This document shows, piece after piece, positions 16,587 to 24,983 of a DNA stretch of 47,473 nucleotides. Numbering within the stretch: the stretch's first letter is position 1; each line of letters starts with the position of its first letter. The stretch covers positions 1-47,473 of the forward strand of contig CALUGI010000024.1 in NCBI GenBank assembly GCA_944320135.1, given 5' to 3'. A model generated the notes under the pieces. The model did not search any database. It saw nothing but the letters and a program-made list of their open reading frames with translations, and had not been told where the DNA came from. The stretch is from an uncultured Phocaeicola sp. (GTDB taxonomy: Bacteria > Bacteroidota > Bacteroidia > Bacteroidales > Bacteroidaceae). A program made the position numbers and the translations under genes.

Positions 16587-17963
16587 TTATCCGAAAAGTT
16601 CCCTGAAAGCCTCTTCCACTTTCCTCACAGGCACAAGCCGGATATTCATCTTCCTCCGGTCAAGCCCCTGAAGATTGTGTTTGGGAACGAGCATCGTCGT
16701 AAAGCCCAGCTTTTCGGCCTCTCCGATGCGCTGCTCGATACGGTTTACGGGACGTATCTCTCCGCTCAGCCCTACTTCGCCCGCCATACATACGCCCGAT
16801 TCGATTTCCGTGTCCATATTGCTCGAAAGGATGGCGCAAATCACCGCCAGATCGATGGCCGGATCGTTCACTTTCAGCCCTCCGGCTATATTCAAGAACA
16901 CGTCTTTCTGAGCCAGTTTGAAGCCCACTCTCTTTTCAAGCACCGCCAGAAGCATGTTCATACGGCGCAGGTCGAAACCCGTAGCGGAGCGCTGGGGCAT
17001 CCCGTAGGCCGCCGTGCTTACCAATGCCTGCACTTCTATCAGAAACGGACGGATGCCTTCCACCGCTCCGGCGATAGCCACTCCGCTCATGCCTTCGTGG
17101 TCTTGCGTGAGAAGCAGCTCCGAGGGGTTGCTCACTTGCCGAAGCCCGTCCTGGCGCATCTCGTAAATGCCCAGTTCGGCCGTGCTCCCGAAACGGTTCT
17201 TGATGCTCCGCAAAATGCGATACATGTAATGCTGGTCGCCTTCGAACTGGAGCACCGTGTCTACGATATGCTCCAGCACCTTCGGCCCTGCCAGACTTCC
17301 TTCCTTGTTAATATGGCCGATAAGGATGACCGGCGTGCCTGTCTCTTTGGCAAACTTCAGAATCGAAGCCGAACACTCGCGCACCTGTACGATGCTTCCC
17401 GGAGACGAATCGACACGCTCCGTCGAAATCGTCTGTATAGAGTCGATGACCACCATATCGGGAGCCGCGTTTTTGATATGCGTAAAGATTTGTTCGAGCG
17501 AGGTTTCGCAGGCAATGAGCAGATTTCCCGCATCCGAATGCGGAATGCGGTCGGCACGGAGTTTCAGCTGGCGGCTGCTCTCTTCCCCCGACACGTAGAG
17601 CACTTTCTTGTCGGCAAGCCTCAATACGGTCTGCAATATCAGAGTAGACTTTCCGATGCCCGGCTCTCCGCCCACAAGGGTGAGCGAGCCTTCCACCAGC
17701 CCCCCGCCCAACACGCGGTTCAGTTCGTCGTCGCGCATGTCTATGCGCTGCTCGTCGCCCGACACGATGTCCTCCAGACGCTGCGGTTTCGAGCGCACCG
17801 GTTCCAGTCCGTGCGGCATACGCTTTGCCGCAGACGGCTCTTTGCGCACCACCTCTTCTACAAATGTGTTCCACTGTCCGCACGACGGGCATTTTCCCGC
17901 CCATTTGGGAGATTCCTGCCCGCAATTGGTACATATATATACGGTTTTTTCTTTCGTTGCCAT
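16587..17963 (-). CDS. radA: DNA repair protein RadA
   Basis: A 458-residue RadA (Sms) protein, which promotes branch migration in homologous recombination. The N-terminal zinc finger CTNCGQESPKWAGKCPSCGQ has four Cys. The RecA-like core has Walker A in VGGEPGIGKSTLILQ and Walker B near MVVIDSIQTI. The RadA-specific KNRFG motif is in RSIKNRFGSTAELGIYEMRQ. The C-terminal half is the Lon-like domain. Length and motif order are normal. It converges with the GNAT gene and is divergent from the threonine operon. Confidence 0.97.
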   Translation of the reverse strand: MATKEKTVYICTNCGQESPKWAGKCPSCGQWNTFVEEVVRKEPSAAKRMPHGLEPVRSKPQRLEDIVSGDEQRIDMRDDELNRVLGGGLVEGSLTLVGGEPGIGKSTLILQTVLRLADKKVLYVSGEESSRQLKLRADRIPHSDAGNLLIACETSLEQIFTHIKNAAPDMVVIDSIQTISTERVDSSPGSIVQVRECSASILKFAKETGTPVILIGHINKEGSLAGPKVLEHIVDTVLQFEGDQHYMYRILRSIKNRFGSTAELGIYEMRQDGLRQVSNPSELLLTQDHEGMSGVAIAGAVEGIRPFLIEVQALVSTAAYGMPQRSATGFDLRRMNMLLAVLEKRVGFKLAQKDVFLNIAGGLKVNDPAIDLAVICAILSSNMDTEIESGVCMAGEVGLSGEIRPVNRIEQRIGEAEKLGFTTMLVPKHNLQGLDRRKMNIRLVPVRKVEEAFRELFG

Positions 17964-18036
17964 ACCTTTTTTCTGTTTCCATCAGTAAACTTCCGGCCGG
18001 AACCGCGCGCCGCATCCGCATCGTCCGAACCGAACG

Positions 18037-18044
18037 CAAATATA
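18037..18044 (-). promoter_or_regulatory. -7 element for radA
   Basis: TATATTTG on the minus strand, 74 bp before the radA ATG. The -33 region has no clear TTTG. Confidence 0.6.
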
Positions 18045-18064
18045 CGGATTTCATCCGAAGATAT

Positions 18065-18108
18065 AAGCGGCGGCCTTCAAGAAAACAAGCGGCGGCCTTC
18101 AGGAAGGC
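18065..18108. repeat. 22-bp tandem direct repeat
   Basis: AAGCGGCGGCCTTCA is repeated exactly at 18065 and 18087. A partial third copy at 18109 reads AGGCCGTTGCCTTTTG. The repeat lies between the radA promoter and the thrA promoter. Confidence 0.8.
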
Positions 18109-18199
18109 AGGCCGTTGCCTTTTGCAGATTTCCGCAGCAGGTTTCCGACACGGAAAACGCGAAAACGCCGCCCGGACGCAAAAAAACAGGACAAAATCA

Positions 18200-18229
18200 T
18201 TTGTTTGTAGAAAAATGTTGCTATATTTG
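18200..18229 (+). promoter_or_regulatory. Promoter of the threonine operon
   Basis: TTTG (18200-18203), 18 bp, then TATATTTG (18222-18229). Transcription would start near 18236, about 250 nt before the thrA ATG, which leaves a long leader. Confidence 0.75.
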
Positions 18230-18250
18230 CCGTCGAGAAAACAATAATCT

Positions 18251-18340
18251 ATGATTGAACGCTGTCTGCATATCATCTTGACGAGGACAGGGCTTATGCC
18301 CTTCGCTACTTCAATTACCGGGATGACCCCTCAGGGGTAA
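18251..18340 (+). CDS. Candidate leader peptide of the threonine operon
   Basis: A 29-codon frame starting with ATG 15 bp after the predicted transcript start and ending with TAA. It contains five Thr, four Ile and three Met; the last half reads PFATSITGMTPQG, preceded by HIILTRTGLM. Thr, Ile and Met all derive from aspartate through the downstream enzymes. This resembles the thrL leader peptide of enterobacteria in principle, not in sequence. The reading frame could be chance, because the RNA here also forms small GGGC/GCCC and CCCC/GGGG hairpins. Confidence 0.5.
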   Translation: MIERCLHIILTRTGLMPFATSITGMTPQG

Positions 18341-18487
18341 GGATAGTATATTGTGTGTTTCTACGTGAAGCACGCCTGCGGATGCAGGCAATATCGTGTT
18401 CAAACAACCAAAATCTTATTATTTTTTAATTCTGCCCCGGAACGTTTCGTTTCCGAGAGGCCCAAACGGTAAAGTAAAAGTAAGCAC
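18341..18487 (+). promoter_or_regulatory. thrA leader with possible attenuator hairpins
   Basis: After the leader frame comes a hairpin with stem GCCTGC/GCAGGC (18374-18389). It can be extended by GAA-CACG/CGTGTTC. A T-rich tract, CTTATTATTTTTT, follows about 14 bases later (18415-18427). A second hairpin, CCGGAACG/CGTTTCCG (18437-18455), lies ahead of the thrA start. The first hairpin and T-tract are too far apart for a textbook terminator, so the mechanism is unclear. Confidence 0.45.
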
Positions 18488-20920
18488 ATGAAAGTTTTGA
18501 AATTCGGCGGAACGTCCGTAGGTTCTGTCAACAGCATGTTGAGCGTAAAGAAAATAGTAGAAGCGGTAGACGACAAGGTGATTGTGGTTGTATCGGCATT
18601 GGGAGGCATCACCGACAAGCTGATCAACACTTCCCGAATGGCGGCTGAAGGAAACGACGAGTACGAACTGGGAATGAAGGAAATCGTCAACCGCCATATC
18701 GAAATGGTTTATACTGTGATTCCCGCCGGACGGGAACGCGAACTGCTGCTCGACTTGGTGAACGAACTGCTGAACGAACTGAAAGACATCTTCCAAGGCA
18801 TCTACCTCATCCGCGACCTGTCGCCCAAAACGTCAGCCACCATCGTAAGCTACGGCGAACGGCTTTCGTCGATCATCGTAGCCACGCTGATCAAGAACGC
18901 CGTATGGTTCGACTCGCGCCAGTTCATCAAGACTGAAAAGAAGCACAACAAGCACATTCTCGACTCGGAACTGACCTACCGCCTTGTGCGCGAAACGTTC
19001 AGCGAAATTCCGGACGTGTCGCTCGTGCCGGGATTCATCTCTACAGACAAGAACACGGGCGAAGTGACCAATCTGGGACGGGGAGGCTCGGACTACACGG
19101 CCTCCATCATCGCCGCCGCTCTCGACGCGGACATTCTGGAGATATGGACAGACGTAAACGGATTCATGACAGCCGACCCGAAGGTAATCAGCACCGCCTA
19201 CCCGATTACAGAACTGAGCTACGTGGAAGCGATGGAATTGTGCAACTTCGGAGCGAAAGTGGTTTATCCGCCGACAATCTATCCGGTGTGCCACAAGAAC
19301 ATCCCCATCCTCATCAAGAACACGTTCAACCCCGAAGCTCCCGGCACGATTATCCGGCAAGAGGCCGACCATTCGTCGAAAGCCATCAAAGGCATTTCTT
19401 CCATCAACGACACATGCCTGATTACGATGACCGGATTAGGCATGGTAGGCGTAATCGGCGTAAACTACCGCATCTTCAAGGCTTTGGCAGAAAACGGCAT
19501 CAGCGTGTTCCTCGTTTCGCAGGCTTCGTCGGAAAACTCCACTTCCATAGGCGTGCGCAATGAAGACGCGCCCTTGGCATGTGAAGTGCTGAACGAAGAG
19601 TTCGCAAAAGAAATCGAGATGGGAGAAATCTTCCCGATGAAGGCTGAACACGGACTGGCCACGATAGCCATCGTAGGGGAAAACATGAAACATACGCCGG
19701 GCATCGCCGGAAAGCTGTTCGGCACGCTGGGACGCAACGGAATCAACGTCATCGCCTGCGCACAAGGGGCTTCGGAAACGAACATCTCGTTCGTAGTGGA
19801 CGGCGGCTCGCTGCGCAAATCGTTGAATGTCATCCACGACTCTTTCTTCCTCTCCGAATACCAGGTGCTGAACCTGTTCATCTGCGGAATCGGTACGGTG
19901 GGAGGCAGCCTGCTGGAGCAAATCCACGGACAGCAAGAAAAGCTGAAGCAGGAACGCGGACTGAACCTGAAAGTGGTGGGCATCGCCAACGGGCACAAAG
20001 CCCTGTTCACCCGTGCAGGCATCGACCTGACAAACTTCCATCAGGAACTTGAAGAGAAAGGCATTCCGTCATCCTCACAAGTGCTTCACGATGAAATCAT
20101 CGGCATGAACATATTCAATTCGGTATTTGTAGACTGCACGGCAAGCGAAGACATCGCAGCCTTGTACAAAGATTTTCTGAAGCACAACATCTCGGTAGTG
20201 GCGGCCAACAAAATCGCTGCATCATCGGAATACGACGTATATGCCGAACTGAAGCAAATCGCCCGGCAAAGAGGCGTAAAGTTCCTGTTCGAGACCAACG
20301 TGGGTGCCGGACTTCCGGTAATCAACACCATCAACGACTTGATTAACAGCGGAGACAAGATATTGAAAATCGAAGCGGTAGTAAGCGGAACGTTGAACTA
20401 CATCTTCAACACATTGAGCGCCGACATGCCGCTGAGCGCCACCATCCGCAAGGCGAAAGAGGAAGGCTACTCAGAGCCCGACCCGCGAATTGACCTGAGC
20501 GGAAAGGACGTAATACGCAAACTGGTGATTCTGGCACGCGAAGCAGGCTACCGGATAGACCAAGAAGACGTGGAGAAGCACCTGTTCATCCCTGACTCGT
20601 ATTTTGAAGGCACTCTGGACGATTTCTGGAGAAACATACCGCGATTGGATGCCGATTTCGAAAGCCGGCGCAAGAGGCTGGAGGCCGAAGGCAAACGCTG
20701 GCGGTTTGTGGCCCGCTTGGAAAACGGCAAAGGGACAGTCTCCCTTCAAGAAGTGGATGCCCGCCATCCATTCTACAACCTGGAAGGAAGCAACAATATT
20801 ATTCTGCTCACAACCGAACGGTACAACGAATATCCGATGCTTATCCAAGGATACGGCGCGGGAGCCAGCGTAACGGCTGCCGGAGTGTTTGCCGACATCA
20901 TGAGCATCGCTAACATCTAA
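18488..20920 (+). CDS. thrA: Bifunctional aspartokinase / homoserine dehydrogenase I
   Basis: An 810-residue fusion catalysing the first and third steps from aspartate to homoserine. The aspartokinase domain starts MKVLKFGGTSVGS and contains NLGRGGSDYTASIIAAAL. A pair of ACT-like regulatory regions spans roughly residues 300-455, with ITMTGLGMVGVIG and IAIVGENMKHTPGIAGKLFG. The homoserine dehydrogenase domain begins at LFICGIGTVGGSLLEQI (NADP-binding GXGXXG). It continues with VVAANKIAA, FLFETNVGAGLPVI-type sequence and EGYSEPDPRIDLSGKDVIRK. It is first in an operon with the phosphotransferase and thrC genes and has a long leader. Confidence 0.97.
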   Translation: MKVLKFGGTSVGSVNSMLSVKKIVEAVDDKVIVVVSALGGITDKLINTSRMAAEGNDEYELGMKEIVNRHIEMVYTVIPAGRERELLLDLVNELLNELKDIFQGIYLIRDLSPKTSATIVSYGERLSSIIVATLIKNAVWFDSRQFIKTEKKHNKHILDSELTYRLVRETFSEIPDVSLVPGFISTDKNTGEVTNLGRGGSDYTASIIAAALDADILEIWTDVNGFMTADPKVISTAYPITELSYVEAMELCNFGAKVVYPPTIYPVCHKNIPILIKNTFNPEAPGTIIRQEADHSSKAIKGISSINDTCLITMTGLGMVGVIGVNYRIFKALAENGISVFLVSQASSENSTSIGVRNEDAPLACEVLNEEFAKEIEMGEIFPMKAEHGLATIAIVGENMKHTPGIAGKLFGTLGRNGINVIACAQGASETNISFVVDGGSLRKSLNVIHDSFFLSEYQVLNLFICGIGTVGGSLLEQIHGQQEKLKQERGLNLKVVGIANGHKALFTRAGIDLTNFHQELEEKGIPSSSQVLHDEIIGMNIFNSVFVDCTASEDIAALYKDFLKHNISVVAANKIAASSEYDVYAELKQIARQRGVKFLFETNVGAGLPVINTINDLINSGDKILKIEAVVSGTLNYIFNTLSADMPLSATIRKAKEEGYSEPDPRIDLSGKDVIRKLVILAREAGYRIDQEDVEKHLFIPDSYFEGTLDDFWRNIPRLDADFESRRKRLEAEGKRWRFVARLENGKGTVSLQEVDARHPFYNLEGSNNIILLTTERYNEYPMLIQGYGAGASVTAAGVFADIMSIANI

Positions 20921-20930
20921 GAGAGAGGTT

Positions 20931-22145
20931 ATGAAACATCTGATTATTTTAGGGGACGGAATGGCCGACTGGGCTGTGCCGTCACTGGGAAACAAAACGC
21001 TGCTGCAATACGCAGACACGCCCTATATGGACAAACTGGCCCGTATGGGACGCACAGGCATCTTGAAAACCGTCGCAGACGGATTCCATCCGGGAAGCGA
21101 AGTGGCCAACATGTCAGTCATGGGATACGACTTGCCGACAGTGTACGAAGGACGGGGAGTGCTTGAAGCCGCCAGCATCGGAGTCGATTTGGAACCGGAC
21201 GATATGGCCATGCGCTGCAACATCGTTTGCGTGGAAGGAGAAACGCTGAAAAACCATTCCGCCGGACACATCACCACCGAAGAAGCCGATCAGCTTATCA
21301 AGTATTTGGACGAAAAATTAGGCACCGATCGGATTCATTTCTATACGGGCGTGCAATACCGCCATCTGCTGGTGGTGAAAGGAGGCGACAAGCGCATAGC
21401 CTGCGTACCGCCTCACGACATACCGCTACAGCCTTTCCGTCCGAATTTGGTAAGACCTCTCTGTCCGAAAGCGCAAGAGACCGCCAATCTGCTGAACGGG
21501 CTGATTTTAAAATCACAAGAGCTGCTGGCAAATCATCCGGTCAACCGGAAACGTATGAGCGAAGGCAAAGACCCGGCCAACAGCATCTGGCCGTGGAGTC
21601 CGGGATACCGGCCGAAAATGGAGCCGCTGTCCGAGAAATATCCTTCTATAAGGAAGGGGTCGGTTATCACCGCCGTCGACTTGATTCGCGGAATCGGGCA
21701 CTATGCAGGACTGCGCTGCATCGATGTGGAAGGCGCTACGGGACTCTACACCACAAACTACGAAGGCAAAGCGCAAGCTGCCATCGAAGCGCTGAAAACC
21801 GACGACTTCGTTTATCTGCATATCGAGGCCAGCGATGAGGCAGGCCATGAAGGGGACGTGCCTTTGAAACTGAAAACCATCGAATATCTCGACAAACGTG
21901 CCATCGGACCTATCTGTGAAGCCGTGAAAGACTGGGAAGAACCTGTGGCAATAGCCGTGCTTCCTGACCACCCTACCCCTTGCGAACTCCGCACGCACAC
22001 CAACGAGCCGATACCATTTCTAATCTATTATCCGGGAATCGAACCGGACTCAGTAGAAACTTACGATGAGATATCGTGCAAGAAAGGAGCCTACGGGCAA
22101 CTTGAGAAAGACGAATTTATGAATCTGTTTATGAATATAAAATAA
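20931..22145 (+). CDS. ApgM-type phosphotransferase, probable homoserine kinase
   Basis: A 404-residue alkaline-phosphatase-superfamily protein of the cofactor-independent phosphoglycerate mutase (ApgM) type. MKHLIILGDGMADW carries the first metal ligand. GSEVANMSVMGYD holds the catalytic Ser. HIEASDEAGHEGD and IAVLPDHPTPCELRTH carry further metal ligands; LPDHPTPC replaces the GDHSTPC of true archaeal mutases. It lies 10 bp after thrA and just before thrC, exactly where a homoserine kinase (ThrB) is needed, and no GHMP-type ThrB is present. ApgM-like proteins in Bacteroides have been proposed as the missing homoserine kinase, from memory of genetic work. Databases often call it phosphoglycerate mutase. 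Confidence 0.88.
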   Translation: MKHLIILGDGMADWAVPSLGNKTLLQYADTPYMDKLARMGRTGILKTVADGFHPGSEVANMSVMGYDLPTVYEGRGVLEAASIGVDLEPDDMAMRCNIVCVEGETLKNHSAGHITTEEADQLIKYLDEKLGTDRIHFYTGVQYRHLLVVKGGDKRIACVPPHDIPLQPFRPNLVRPLCPKAQETANLLNGLILKSQELLANHPVNRKRMSEGKDPANSIWPWSPGYRPKMEPLSEKYPSIRKGSVITAVDLIRGIGHYAGLRCIDVEGATGLYTTNYEGKAQAAIEALKTDDFVYLHIEASDEAGHEGDVPLKLKTIEYLDKRAIGPICEAVKDWEEPVAIAVLPDHPTPCELRTHTNEPIPFLIYYPGIEPDSVETYDEISCKKGAYGQLEKDEFMNLFMNIK

Positions 22146-22194
22146 CAAGATGACCGTTCGAGGGAAAGAGGTCATCCATAAAAGCAAATCTGAC

Positions 22195-23496
22195 ATGAAA
22201 TATTACAGTACAAACAAACAGGCTCCCGACGCCACGCTGGAAGAGGCCGTAGTAAAAGGACTTGCGTCTGACAAGGGCTTGTTCATGCCTTACGAGATAA
22301 AACAGCTTCCGGCATCATTCTTTGATGAAATCGACCAATTGTCGTTTCAAGAAATCGCTTTCCGCGTAGCAGACGCTTTCTTCGGCGAGGACATTCCTTC
22401 CGATACGCTGAAACAGATAGTATATGACACGCTGAACTTCGACACGCCCGTCGTAAGAGTGAAAGACAACATCTACTCGCTGGAACTGTTCCACGGGCCG
22501 ACATTGGCTTTCAAGGACGTGGGGGCGCGCTTTATGGCCCGCCTGCTGGGATATTTCATCCGCAAAGAGGGGAAAAAGCAGGTGAACGTGCTGGTAGCCA
22601 CTTCGGGAGACACGGGCAGTGCGGTGGCGAACGGATTTTTGGGAGTAGAGGGGATTCACGTATATGTGCTTTACCCGAAAGGAAAAGTGAGCGAAATCCA
22701 AGAGAAGCAGTTCACCACATTGGGGAAAAACATCACGGCATTGGAAGTGGACGGCACTTTCGACGACTGTCAAGCATTGGTGAAAAGCGCATTCATGGAC
22801 AAAGAACTGAATGCACACATGCAGCTCACCTCCGCCAACTCCATCAACGTGGCGCGCTTCCTCCCCCAAGCGTTCTATTACTTCTATGCGTATGCCCAAC
22901 TGAAGAAGATGGGAAAAGCCGACAAGGTGGTGGTTTGCGTGCCGAGCGGGAACTTCGGAAACATCACTGCCGGACTTTTCGGAAAACGGATGGGGCTTCC
23001 CGTGAGCCGTTTCATTGCAGCAAACAACCGCAACGACATCTTCTATCAGTATTTGAAGACCGGAGAATACAACCCTCGTCCGTCCATCGCCACCATTGCC
23101 AATGCTATGGACGTAGGCGATCCGAGCAATTTCGCGCGCATCCTCGACCTCTACAAGAACAGCCATGAGGCCATTTCCGCCGAAATCAGCGGCGCAACTT
23201 ATACGGACGACCAGATACGCGAAACCGTGAAGCGAGCATTCGATGAAACAGGCTATCTGCTTGACCCTCATGGAGCGTGCGGCTATCGCGCATTGGAAGA
23301 AGGACTGAATCCGGACGAGACGGGCGTATTCCTCGAAACGGCACATCCGGCCAAATTCCTCCAAACGGTAGAAGGCATCATCGGAAAGGAAATGCGAATC
23401 CCCGAAAAACTGCAGGCGTTCATGCGGGGAACCAAACAGAGCGTCCCGATGAGCAAAGACTTCGCTTCTTTCAAGGCTTACCTGATGAAGCGGTAA
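22195..23496 (+). CDS. thrC: Threonine synthase
   Basis: A 433-residue PLP enzyme converting O-phosphohomoserine to threonine. MKYYSTNKQAPDATLEEAVV is the family N-terminus, so the start is at 22195; the frame opens 15 codons earlier without similarity. LFHGPTLAFKDVGARFMARL contains the PLP-binding Lys. VLVATSGDTGSAVANGFLG binds the PLP phosphate, and VPSGNFGNITAGLFGKRMGL is conserved. It is the last gene of the operon and is followed by two hairpins. Confidence 0.97.
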   Translation: MKYYSTNKQAPDATLEEAVVKGLASDKGLFMPYEIKQLPASFFDEIDQLSFQEIAFRVADAFFGEDIPSDTLKQIVYDTLNFDTPVVRVKDNIYSLELFHGPTLAFKDVGARFMARLLGYFIRKEGKKQVNVLVATSGDTGSAVANGFLGVEGIHVYVLYPKGKVSEIQEKQFTTLGKNITALEVDGTFDDCQALVKSAFMDKELNAHMQLTSANSINVARFLPQAFYYFYAYAQLKKMGKADKVVVCVPSGNFGNITAGLFGKRMGLPVSRFIAANNRNDIFYQYLKTGEYNPRPSIATIANAMDVGDPSNFARILDLYKNSHEAISAEISGATYTDDQIRETVKRAFDETGYLLDPHGACGYRALEEGLNPDETGVFLETAHPAKFLQTVEGIIGKEMRIPEKLQAFMRGTKQSVPMSKDFASFKAYLMKR

Positions 23497-23543
23497 AAAA
23501 TGAGCGCAGGGAGTGCGAAAACAAAACTTCGCATCCCTGCGCT
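23495..23543 (-). terminator. Terminator of ffh, perhaps bidirectional
   Basis: Arms AGCGCAGGGA and TCCCTGCGCT with an inner TGCGAA/TTCGCA stem form a strong hairpin. On the minus strand it is followed by CATTTTTTACC, so it fits ffh. On the plus strand it lies just after thrC but has no T-tract. Confidence 0.85.
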
Positions 23544-23554
23544 TAAACTATCCA

Positions 23555-23590
23555 ACTGCCGGAAAATGCACGGCAGGCTTATTATTTTTT
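23555..23590 (+). terminator. Terminator of the threonine operon
   Basis: The stem CTGCCG/CGGCAG is followed by GCTTATTATTTTTTC. The T-tract runs into the 3' end of ffh. Confidence 0.7.
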
Positions 23591-24907
23591 CTTCATCCGC
23601 TGCATCATGCCGGCCATCTTTCCGCCGGTCACCATCTTCATCATTTTGCGGGTCTGGTCGAACTGCTTCAACAGACGGTTCACGTCTTGAATGCTCGTAC
23701 CGCTTCCCTTGGCAATGCGCATACGGCGCGAACTGTTCAGAATCTCAGGATGGCTGCGTTCTTGGGGAGTCATCGAATAAATGATGGCTTCAATGCTCTT
23801 GAACGCATTGTCGTCGATGTCAATATCTTTGATGGCCTTCCCTACCCCCGGAATCATGGAAGCAAGGTCTTTCAGATTGCCCATCTTCTTAATCTGGTGG
23901 ATTTGGGTGAGAAAGTCGTTGAAGTCAAACTGATTTTTCTGGATTTTCTTCTGAAGACGCTTGGCTTCGGCCTCGTCATACTGCTCCTGCGCACGCTCTA
24001 CCAACGACACGATATCACCCATGCCGAGGATGCGGTCGGCCATACGCGCGGGATGAAAGAGGTCGATTGCCTCCAATTTCTCGCCTGTACCTACAAACAT
24101 AATGGGCTTGTTGACCACAGTACGGATAGACAGGGCCGCACCGCCACGCGTATCACCGTCGAGCTTGGTCAGCACTACACCCGTAAAGTCGAGACGCTCG
24201 TTAAACTCGCGGGCCGTGTTCACGGCATCCTGACCGGTCATCGAGTCAACTACGAACAAAGTAGCGTCCGGATTGACAGCATCCTTGATGGCGGCAATTT
24301 CGTTCATCATCTGCTCGTCTATAGCCAAACGCCCGGCTGTATCCACAATCACCACGTCGCAACTCTTCGACTTGGCCTCCTGAATGGCATTCAGCGCAAT
24401 CTTTACAGGGTCTTTGCTGTCAGGTTCGCTATATACGGGCACTTCAATCTGCTCTCCCAACACCTTCAGCTGCTCGATGGCCGCCGGACGATACACGTCG
24501 CACGCCACAAGCAAAGGCTTGCGGTTCTTCTTCGCCTTCAACATGCGGGCGAGTTTTCCTGAAAACGTCGTCTTGCCTGAACCTTGAAGCCCCGACATTA
24601 AAATTACAGCCGGGCGGCTTTTCAACTCCAGCTCTGCGGTGTCTCCACCCATAAGGGTTGCCAGCTCGTCGTGAACAATCTTCACCATCAGCTGGCTGGG
24701 CTTCACGGCAGTAAGCACGTTCTGTCCCAATGCCTTTTCCTTTACCGTATCAGTAAAGTTCTTGGCAACCTTGTAGTTCACATCGGCGTCAAGCAGGGCG
24801 CGACGCACGTCTTTCAGGGTCTCCGCCACATTGATTTCGGTGATTTTGCCCTCACCTTTCAATATCTTGAACGACCGTTCCAGTCTTTCGCTTAAATTGT
24901 CGAACAT
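23582..24907 (-). CDS. ffh: Signal recognition particle protein Ffh
   Basis: A 441-residue SRP54-type GTPase that binds signal peptides of nascent membrane proteins together with 4.5S RNA. MFDNLSERLERSFKILKGEG starts the N domain. The G domain has MSGLQGSGKTTFSGKLARML (P-loop), VDTAGRLAIDEQMMNE and VLTKLDGDTRGGAALS. The Met-rich M domain ends in GGKMAGMMQRMKKK. Length and motifs are normal. A TAATTTTG -7 element lies upstream. Confidence 0.98.
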   Translation of the reverse strand: MFDNLSERLERSFKILKGEGKITEINVAETLKDVRRALLDADVNYKVAKNFTDTVKEKALGQNVLTAVKPSQLMVKIVHDELATLMGGDTAELELKSRPAVILMSGLQGSGKTTFSGKLARMLKAKKNRKPLLVACDVYRPAAIEQLKVLGEQIEVPVYSEPDSKDPVKIALNAIQEAKSKSCDVVIVDTAGRLAIDEQMMNEIAAIKDAVNPDATLFVVDSMTGQDAVNTAREFNERLDFTGVVLTKLDGDTRGGAALSIRTVVNKPIMFVGTGEKLEAIDLFHPARMADRILGMGDIVSLVERAQEQYDEAEAKRLQKKIQKNQFDFNDFLTQIHQIKKMGNLKDLASMIPGVGKAIKDIDIDDNAFKSIEAIIYSMTPQERSHPEILNSSRRMRIAKGSGTSIQDVNRLLKQFDQTRKMMKMVTGGKMAGMMQRMKKK

Positions 24908-24958
24908 AATTATATCGTATTATTTTTAATTATCGGAATTATAACCAAATACGGAGCG

Positions 24959-24966
24959 CAAAATTA
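24959..24966 (-). promoter_or_regulatory. -7 element for ffh
   Basis: TAATTTTG on the minus strand, with a TTTG 18 bp upstream, 51 bp before the ffh start. Confidence 0.6.
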
Positions 24967-24983
24967 CAAAAAAATCGGCACGC

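Noticed and set aside
16272-18254. 660-codon open frame on the plus strand opposite radA
   Set aside because: It lies antisense to radA, has no recognisable domain and shows a composition typical of the reverse of a GC-rich gene.
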